A stretch of 51,831 nt of DNA, taken from positions 1 through 51,831 of the forward strand of contig JAHJSA010000001.1 of assembly GCA_018830645.1 (NCBI GenBank), written 5' to 3'. Below the pieces are notes generated by a model, which worked only from the letters and a program-made list of their open reading frames with translations, ran no database searches and was not told where the DNA came from. The translations under genes were made by a program, and so were the position numbers. Source of the DNA: Actinomycetota bacterium (GTDB lineage: Bacteria > Actinomycetota > Thermoleophilia > RBG-16-64-13). Of this stretch, positions 43,063-51,831 are shown piece after piece (the stretch's first letter is position 1; each line of letters opens with the position of its first letter).

Positions 43063-44004
43063 ATGACTCACATGCGAACCGACAACGTGGTGGAGGCCAA
43101 GCGTCGCGAGGCGCTCGTGCGCAAGCGCGAGACCTCTTCCCGCTTCACGCTCGTCAACCTCGTGGCTAACGCCGCGCTCATGGTGGCCAAGGGCGTGGTG
43201 GCTCTGCTCACCGGGAGCCTCTCCGTGATGGCCGATGCGGTGAATTCGTTGGCCGATACTGTCTACTCGATCGTTCTCGTGGTGGGCATGCGCTTCTCCC
43301 TTCGGCCGGCCGACCGCGGTCACCCGCAGGGTCATCGCGCCGTCGAGCCGCTGATCAGCTTGGTGATCGGGGTGACGATCGCATTGGTGGCGTACCAATT
43401 GGTGGTGCGCGGCATCCGTGGCATCACGGACCCACCGGAACTGGTGGCCACGCCGTGGACCGTCGTGGTCTTGCTGCTCGCGATGGCGGTGAAGGCGGGC
43501 CTCTCCCTGCAGGCGCGGCGCACCGCATCTGCCATACACTCGCCGGCGCTGAAGGCGGTGGGCAACGACGCCGCGGCCGACGTCCTTGCTTCCTTCGCAG
43601 CCCTCGTGGGATACGGCGGCAGCATCCTCGGAGCGCCTCTGGCCGACCCCGTCTGCAGCCTGGTCGTCGCCGCCTTCGTAGCGCGCACCGCCTTTGAAGT
43701 GCTGTGGGAGAACGTGGGGTTCATCGTGGGTCGGTCGGCGCCGCCGGAGGTGGAGCGGCGCGTCATGGAGATCGCCTGCGCGCCCGACATGGTGTGCGCG
43801 GTGCACGATCTGAAGGCGTATTTCCGTGGTCCGGAACTCCACGTGAGCTTTCACCTGGAGATCGACCGGAACGAGTCACTCCAGGCGGTGCACGATCTGG
43901 AGCAGCGGGTGCGTCTGGCTCTGCTCGATATCCCCGAAGTCGACGACGTCGCCGTGCACCTCGATCCGGTCGACTTGACGGTCACCCCGAGCGAGGTGGT
44001 GTAG
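43063..44004 (+). CDS. Cation diffusion facilitator family transporter
   Basis: This 313-residue membrane protein follows the CDF layout of six membrane segments and a cytosolic C-terminal domain. TGSLSVMADAVNSLADTVYS and VGNDAAADVLASF contain the metal-binding acidic positions of TM2 and TM5, and HPQGHRAVEPLISL is the HPxGH-type motif. CDF transporters exchange Zn, Fe, Mn or Co for protons. TM2 has Asn where many CDFs have His (ADAVNSLAD), so the metal cannot be predicted. ATG 43063 has no strong ribosome site. Confidence 0.9.
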   Translation: MTHMRTDNVVEAKRREALVRKRETSSRFTLVNLVANAALMVAKGVVALLTGSLSVMADAVNSLADTVYSIVLVVGMRFSLRPADRGHPQGHRAVEPLISLVIGVTIALVAYQLVVRGIRGITDPPELVATPWTVVVLLLAMAVKAGLSLQARRTASAIHSPALKAVGNDAAADVLASFAALVGYGGSILGAPLADPVCSLVVAAFVARTAFEVLWENVGFIVGRSAPPEVERRVMEIACAPDMVCAVHDLKAYFRGPELHVSFHLEIDRNESLQAVHDLEQRVRLALLDIPEVDDVAVHLDPVDLTVTPSEVV

Positions 44005-44061
44005 CATAGTCGCGACCACCGCATACCTGGTTTGCCGACACGTACCCGCTTTGGGAGACGC

Positions 44062-45527
44062 ATGACTGACGTTCGAGTGAGATTCGCCCCGAGCCCGACG
44101 GGCACGCTCCACATCGGGAGTGCCCGCACGGCGCTCTACAACCACCTGTTCGCGCGTCATCACGGCGGCACGCTTGTCCTGCGGGTCGAAGACACCGACC
44201 TCAAGCGCTCGCGGCGCGAGTACGAACTGAGCATCGTGCGCGACCTCCACTGGCTTGGTCTGCAGGCGGACGAGGGCCCCGATGTGGGCGGCCCGTATGG
44301 CCCATACCGGCAGAGCGAACGGGCTCCTCTGTACCAGGCGGGAGTAGAGAAGCTCCTCGAGTCCGGGCACGCCTACCATTGCTTCTGCACGCAGGAAAGG
44401 CTCGATGGGTTGAAGGCCCAGCAGCTTGCCGCGGGCCTCATGCCTACGTACGATCGCCTGTGCCGCGAACTGACAGCCGAAGCCGCGAAGGAGCGAATCG
44501 CCTCCGGGGAAGAGGCGACGGTGAGGTTCTTCGTCCCACAGGGAGACGTCACGTTCGACGACCTCATTCACGGGCCTATCACCTTCTCGTCCGATGTCAT
44601 CGGGGATTTCATCATCCATCGCACCGATGGAGGCTTCGCCTACAACTACGCGGTGGTCATCGACGATGCGGGTATGCACGTGACCCACGTGGTGCGCGGC
44701 GAGGATCACATCAGCAACACGGCCCGGCAGTTGATGCTGTATGAGGCTCTGGGCGAGGAAGCGCCACACTACGCGCACCATTCGCTCATCCACGGAGCCG
44801 ATGGCGGCAAGCTCTCGAAGCGTCACGGGGCCACCTCTATCGGTGAGTTCCGCGACATGGGCTACCTGCCCTCCGCGGTGGTGAACTACCTGGCCCTCCT
44901 CTCGTGGAGCCCCGGCGACGACCGTGAGAAGCTCACCCTGGAGGAGTTGGTCTCGGAGTTCGACATGGCGAGGGTTAGCAAGAGCGCCGCGATCTTCGAC
45001 CTCGACAAGTTGAACTGGCTGAACGGCCTCTACATCCGGGAGTTGGCGGCGGAGGAGCTCTCGGAGTACATCCGCCCCTATCTGCATGAGGCCGGGCTCG
45101 AGTTCGACGAAGGCCAGCGGGAGATCGTCTCCGCCGCCATCCAGCCGAAACTGGTGACGTTCGGGGACGCCCCCATCCATGCACAGGTCTTTGCCGATGA
45201 GCCGATCCTGACCGCCTCCAGCCATCTCGAGGCGCTCGATGAGCCGGGCGCGGATATCGCGTTCGCCCTCCTGGCCGAGGCACTCGAAGCGCGAGATTCG
45301 GAATACTTCGCGCTCGAACAGGCGCGCATGATCCTGGCGCAGGTGGGTGACGGGTGCAGGGAACGAGGCATCAAGGGGAAGGCGATCTTCAAGCCGCTTC
45401 GTGTGGCCCTCACCGGTTGCGACCACGGGCCCGAACTCTTCTACCTGATCGCCGGATTGGGCCGGAGCCGCCTCTTGGCGCGCCTGCACACCGCACTCGG
45501 CTATCTCGCACAGCTGGGAGGCCGGTC

Positions 45528-45531
<4 letters not shown>
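44062..45531 (+). CDS. gltX: Glutamyl-tRNA synthetase
   Basis: This 489-residue class I synthetase has the HIGH motif region APSPTGTLHIGSARTALYNHL, LRVEDTDLKRSRREYE, the KMSKS-type loop KLSKRHGATSIGEF and a C-terminal helical anticodon domain. ATG 44062 begins right at VRVRFAPSPTG as in the family. Whether it charges only tRNA-Glu or also tRNA-Gln is not shown by the sequence. Its stop overlaps the cysS GTG. Confidence 0.95.
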
Positions 45532-47033
<1,502 letters not shown>

Positions 47034-47041
47034 GAGAGGTC

Positions 47042-48091
47042 GTGGCCGATCGTGACAATAGGACCGGACGAGGCGGGGGTCGCCGCCGGGAGGCGGGGCA
47101 TTCGCAAGCCCCTGTCCGTGGAACGGCGTCCGGCAGAGGCGGGGCACCGGGCCGTGGGCCGGCACCCGGCCCGGCGCCGACATCCAGCCCCATGAGCGCG
47201 GCCGGCCGCACGCCGAAAGGGGCGGCCGAGTCTCCAGTGGGCCACGGTCACGACGTGGTCTATGGCCGCAACCCCCTGCGCGAAGCCCTTCGGGGGCGCC
47301 GCCGGGTGCACCGGGTGTGGGTGCAGACCGGGAAGGCCGGCACCGACCTCACGGCTGAAGTGCACGGCTGGGCGACCGAAGCCGGGGTGTCCGCGCCGTC
47401 GCTGGAGGTTCGCAGCCTCGAAGAGCTGGGGGTCCTGGCCGCCAGCTCCGACCACCAGGGTGTCGTCGCCGAAGTGGATGCCTTCCCCTACACTCCGGAA
47501 GGCGAGGTGCTCGAGCGTTTCGATCTCGTCCTGGTGCTCGACCGCATCCAAGATCCGCACAACCTCGGGGCCATAGTCCGCACCGCAGAGGTGGCGGGCG
47601 CAGCGGTGGTGATCCCGCGGCACCGCACCGCCGTGGTCACGGCGGCGGTGGTGAAGGCGTCGGCCGGAGCCACTGAGCACGCCGCGGTAGCGCAGGTGCG
47701 CAACCTCACCGACTTCCTCTCCGACGCGAAGGCCGCCGGCTTCTGGGTGTACGGCGCCGACGCGTCGGCGACCACCTCGCACTACGACCACGACTATCAG
47801 GGCAAGACCGTCTTCGTGCTGGGCTCCGAGGGGGAGGGACTCGGTCGGCGTGTGAACCAGGCCTGCGATGTCGTGGTGCGGATACCCCAGGCCGGCCGCG
47901 TGGGTTCTTTGAACGTGAGCGTGTCGGCCGGTGTGCTGCTCTTCGAGGCTCACCGGCAGCGCGCGGGGAAGGCGACTGCCTCCAGCGACGACCAGGCCGG
48001 CGGCGACTCCGGCGCCCGCGGTGCCGGTGCTTCCGGCGACGAGGTCCCTGGTGGCGGCGTCTCCGGCACCCTCGGAGGTGACGCCCGATGA
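47042..48091 (+). CDS. rlmB: 23S rRNA (guanosine-2'-O)-methyltransferase RlmB-type (SpoU/TrmH)
   Basis: This 349-residue protein has a long disordered Gly/Arg/Pro-rich leader (~75 residues), then the substrate-binding domain (VYGRNPLREALRGRRRVHRVWV) and the SPOUT methyltransferase with motifs LDRIQDPHNLGAIVRTAEV, VFVLGSEGEGLGRRV and IPQAGRVGSLNVSVSAGVLL that form the AdoMet knot. The target may be G2251 of 23S rRNA by family analogy. The Gly/Ser-rich tail is not conserved. GTG 47042 has GGAGAGG upstream. Confidence 0.92.
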   Translation: MADRDNRTGRGGGRRREAGHSQAPVRGTASGRGGAPGRGPAPGPAPTSSPMSAAGRTPKGAAESPVGHGHDVVYGRNPLREALRGRRRVHRVWVQTGKAGTDLTAEVHGWATEAGVSAPSLEVRSLEELGVLAASSDHQGVVAEVDAFPYTPEGEVLERFDLVLVLDRIQDPHNLGAIVRTAEVAGAAVVIPRHRTAVVTAAVVKASAGATEHAAVAQVRNLTDFLSDAKAAGFWVYGADASATTSHYDHDYQGKTVFVLGSEGEGLGRRVNQACDVVVRIPQAGRVGSLNVSVSAGVLLFEAHRQRAGKATASSDDQAGGDSGARGAGASGDEVPGGGVSGTLGGDAR

Positions 48092-48633
48092 CGGTCTACC
48101 TCATCGATGGTTACAACCTCATGCATGAGCTGCGCCGCGCCGGAGGTCGCGCGATGGCGAGCGACCTCGGCCCGGGCGAATTGGAGGACGAACGTCGGCA
48201 TCTAGTCGATCGCATCGCGAGCTTCATGGGGGGCAGCTCGGACCGAGCCATCATCGCCTTCGACAGCAGCAACGCCGCGTTGCAACAAGGGCAGAGTGCA
48301 ACGGCGAATGTGGAGGTGTTCTTCGGCTCTCTGGAGCGTTCTGCCGACGCCATCATCGAACGCACCACGTACCGCCTAAATGCAGCGGAAAACGTGGTTG
48401 TAGTCACCTCCGACTACGGGCTGCAGAAGACCACCTTCCTACCCAATGTGACCCGTCGTTCCAGTCGCCAATTCGCCTCTGATCTGCAAGAACACACAAG
48501 AGAGGTTGCAATTAGCGAGAAATGCACTAGAATGGTGCATCGTGTGGAGGATCGAATCCCTCGCGAAGGACTTGAGGGGTTGAAGGAGCTCCGCCGGCGC
48601 CTCGAAAGGGAGCCGGAAGGGGAGGGGAGCTGA
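48088..48633 (+). CDS. NYN domain ribonuclease, YacP/Rae1-like
   Basis: This 181-residue protein has the NYN fold with YLIDGYNLMH near the start, IAFDSS, ADAIIERTTY and VVTSDYGLQKT, all carrying likely metal Asp residues. In Bacillus the homologue Rae1 cuts mRNA in the ribosomal A site; that role is inferred. ATG 48088 overlaps the rlmB stop (ATGA). The gltX-cysS-rlmB-yacP-sigH order supports the family call. Confidence 0.9.
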   Translation: MTVYLIDGYNLMHELRRAGGRAMASDLGPGELEDERRHLVDRIASFMGGSSDRAIIAFDSSNAALQQGQSATANVEVFFGSLERSADAIIERTTYRLNAAENVVVVTSDYGLQKTTFLPNVTRRSSRQFASDLQEHTREVAISEKCTRMVHRVEDRIPREGLEGLKELRRRLEREPEGEGS

Positions 48634-48699
48634 ACCCGGTGTAGGCGTGGTGCCGGGCGGAGACCCGGTCGACCGCGGCTTGGCGGAGGGAGGCGAGGC

Positions 48700-49356
48700 A
48701 TGGAGAGCACCGCTCGTATGGGCTATCCGCTCATCGACTGGAACGACGACGAGCAGCTGGTCCGGCTCGCCAAGGCGGGCAACGGCGATGCCACGAAGCA
48801 TCTCCTGAAGAAGTACCACTACTTCGTACGCATGAAGTCATACTCGTACTTCATCGCCGGCGGTGATGGCGACGACCTCATCCAAGAGGGTTACATCGGC
48901 CTCTTCAAGGCGATCCGGGACTACCGCGAGGAGAAAGCCCGCTCCTTCCGGAGCTTCGCCGAACTGTGCGTGACTCGGCAGATCATCACTGCCATCAAGA
49001 CAGCGTCACGCCAGAAGCACGCTCCCTTGAACACCTACCTCAGTTTCAGCCACAGCCCGGCCGGCACCAGCGGATCCGACGATCGCACCTTGGCCGATCT
49101 CATCCCGTCTGGACGCACGAGCGACCCGGTGATGCAGGTGATCAGCACCGAGGAGTTGGCCAGTCTCATGGACTGCCTCCAGCGGCTGCTCAGCCCGCTT
49201 GAGTCGCAGGTGCTGCGCTTCTATCTTGAGGGCCACTCGTACGAGGTGATCGCGGAGTACATCGAGCACGACACCAAGACGGTGGACAACGCTCTGCAGC
49301 GCATCAAGCGCAAGGTCACTCTGCACCTGGACAGCCGCAAGGTCAACGGGGAGTAG
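48700..49356 (+). CDS. sigH: RNA polymerase sigma factor, SigH type
   Basis: This 218-residue sigma-70-related protein has region 2 (DDLIQEGYIGLFKAIRDYREEKARSF, FAELCVTRQIITAIK) and region 4 (LSPLESQVLRFYLEGHSYEVIAEY) and matches the SigH/Spo0H family. In Bacillus it directs early sporulation and competence; here there is no evidence for sporulation, and similar factors occur in non-spore-formers. GGAGGGAGGCGAGG precedes the ATG. It ends the rlmB-yacP-sigH cluster; the usual following rpmG-secE-nusG genes are absent. Confidence 0.92.
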   Translation: MESTARMGYPLIDWNDDEQLVRLAKAGNGDATKHLLKKYHYFVRMKSYSYFIAGGDGDDLIQEGYIGLFKAIRDYREEKARSFRSFAELCVTRQIITAIKTASRQKHAPLNTYLSFSHSPAGTSGSDDRTLADLIPSGRTSDPVMQVISTEELASLMDCLQRLLSPLESQVLRFYLEGHSYEVIAEYIEHDTKTVDNALQRIKRKVTLHLDSRKVNGE

Positions 49357-49818
49357 CCCCGAGGCGGGCGCCCTCGGGACCGCCCGCGAACCGCCGGCGT
49401 ACCTCTTCGCCCATCCCTCTTCGCCCCGCCGCCTCCTCCGATGACTCTTGTGGCGGTTGGCACAAGTAGATCCTGGGTACGTAGAGGACCATGGTGACCG
49501 CGACGCCATCGTCAAGACCACCCGGCTTGGGGCCGGGAACCGGGGGCGGCGGCGCCAGGCGCGAGCCGGGAGCAACATCAGCTGTTGGAAGATATACGAT
49601 TGAGGAGCCTGTCATGAGCCACCCATCGAGCATGATGATGGTCATGCGGGACCGTCAGGCCGACATGCTGCGTGAAGCGTCCCGGGCCGCATGGCTCTCG
49701 GTGCCGTTTCGCTGCGTATACTCCGAAGTGCCGGCGCTGCGAGGCGCGGCGCCGAGCGGTCTTCGACCGGAACTTCCGGCAGGCGAAGAACTGGGGAACC
49801 AAGAACGGGAGCGACTGG
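49357..49818 (+). other. Gap between sigH and ettA, with a doubtful small ORF
   Basis: About 460 bases. A stem-loop lies at 49358-49378 (CCCGAGG and CCTCGGG arms) just after the sigH stop, without a T-run. At 49615 an ATG follows GAGGAG at a good distance and opens MSHPSSMMMVMRDRQADML. This looks like the start of a small protein, but the frame has no early stop and continues to 50375 inside ettA, so the rest is not believable. TATACT at 49717-49722 could be the -10 box for ettA, without a matching -35. Confidence 0.4.
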
Positions 49819-51495
<1,677 letters not shown>

Positions 51496-51565
51496 TGCAC
51501 GGGCTGGGCCGGGACACTTCGTCGTGGGAGCGGTGCTCAGTTGATGGATCGTGGTAGAGGTGGCG

Positions 51566-51831
51566 TTAGGAACCGTCAAGAAAAAAGTAGGATATAGGCT
51601 GGGGGTGGCGAAGTAGTGTCCCATGATCGACGAACAGGCCATAGGAGAGCGTTACCGGGCGCTGGCGGGAGAGCTCGATGAGAGGCGTCGGCGCCTCTGG
51701 GCGGCGGCGGAGGCGCGGGTGTGCGGGCGTGGCGGGATCGCCGCCGGGGCGCGGGCCACGGGGATCTCGGTGGGCACCATCACGCGCGGCCTCGCCGACC
51801 TCGACTCTCCCGTGCGCTTCTCCTGCGACCG
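51566..51831 (+). mobile_element. Left end of a second ISAzo13-family element, cut by the window
   Basis: The sequence TTAGGAACCGTCAAGAAAAAAG at 51566-51587 matches the left end of the first element (about 17 of 22 bases). The transposase start lies 57 bases in. The right end is beyond the window. It has the same orientation as the element at the left end. Confidence 0.75.
51623..51831 (+). CDS. ISAzo13-family transposase, N-terminal part
   Basis: The partial 69-residue product begins MIDEQAIGERYRALAGEL and shares the stretch GERYRALAGELDERRRRLWA with the transposase at 63-1271. Later residues differ more (ARVCGRGGIAAGARATGISVGTI), so the two copies are related but separate elements rather than a recent duplication. 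The DDE domain lies outside the window. Confidence 0.85.
   Translation, partial: MIDEQAIGERYRALAGELDERRRRLWAAAEARVCGRGGIAAGARATGISVGTITRGLADLDSPVRFSCD

Overview
The window is high-GC bacterial DNA with frequent GTG and TTG starts, dense same-strand operons and many 4-nt start/stop overlaps. The gene content (mcsA/mcsB-like/clpC, radA-disA-carD, a PIN-TRAM membrane protein, a sigH-type sigma factor, CW_binding_2 surface repeats, dihydropteroate synthase with an N-terminal extension, TTG/GTG starts) points to a deep-branching Actinomycetota, most like Coriobacteriia-related lineages. That placement is inference from gene content and order, not from a search.

Left part (1-11.5 kb): accessory DNA. 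An ISAzo13-family insertion sequence with visible terminal inverted repeats abuts a decayed hybrid histidine kinase. Next comes a tightly coupled five-gene phosphorelay: a NarX/PilJ-like membrane hybrid kinase with four receiver domains, a DivK-like single receiver, an internally deleted receiver, a soluble multi-GAF histidine kinase with a GGDEF-like tail, and a receiver-HD-GYP phosphodiesterase. The segment ends at 11479-11529 in what reads as the 3' half of a tRNA-Leu without its 5' half. This is the usual footprint of an integrative element, so the left 11.5 kb is probably the end of an island whose intact tRNA and integrase lie upstream of the window.

Middle-left (11.6-18.3 kb): a lipoprotein cytochrome c, a surface protein joining three cell-wall-binding repeats to a complete seven-blade RCC1 propeller, a short-chain dehydrogenase, and three minus-strand genes: a DUF4230 protein, a GGDQF/HD-GYP c-di-GMP protein and a ferredoxin. 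A tandem repeat, a palindrome and a strong hairpin terminator lie between them.

Right part (18.5-51.5 kb): core chromosome, all on the plus strand. It runs tilS-hpt-ftsH, folate genes (folE-folP-folB-folK), NAD genes (nadA-nadB-nadC), coaX, dusB, greA-lysS, mcsA-mcsB-like-clpC, radA-disA-carD-PIN/TRAM, ispD-ispF, a cation efflux gene, gltX-cysS-rlmB-NYN, sigH and ettA. Within this ordinary block, the McsB-like protein has lost nearly all recognisable catalytic residues, a MITE-like 161-bp palindromic element supplies the dusB stop codon, and folP is preceded by a duplicated start region that makes a nine-codon coupled mini-ORF.

The window closes in the left end of a second, diverged ISAzo13-family element in the same orientation as the first. 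The best candidates for something undescribed are the coupled kinase/receiver/HD-GYP cassette in the island and the McsB-like pseudo-kinase retained between mcsA and clpC.
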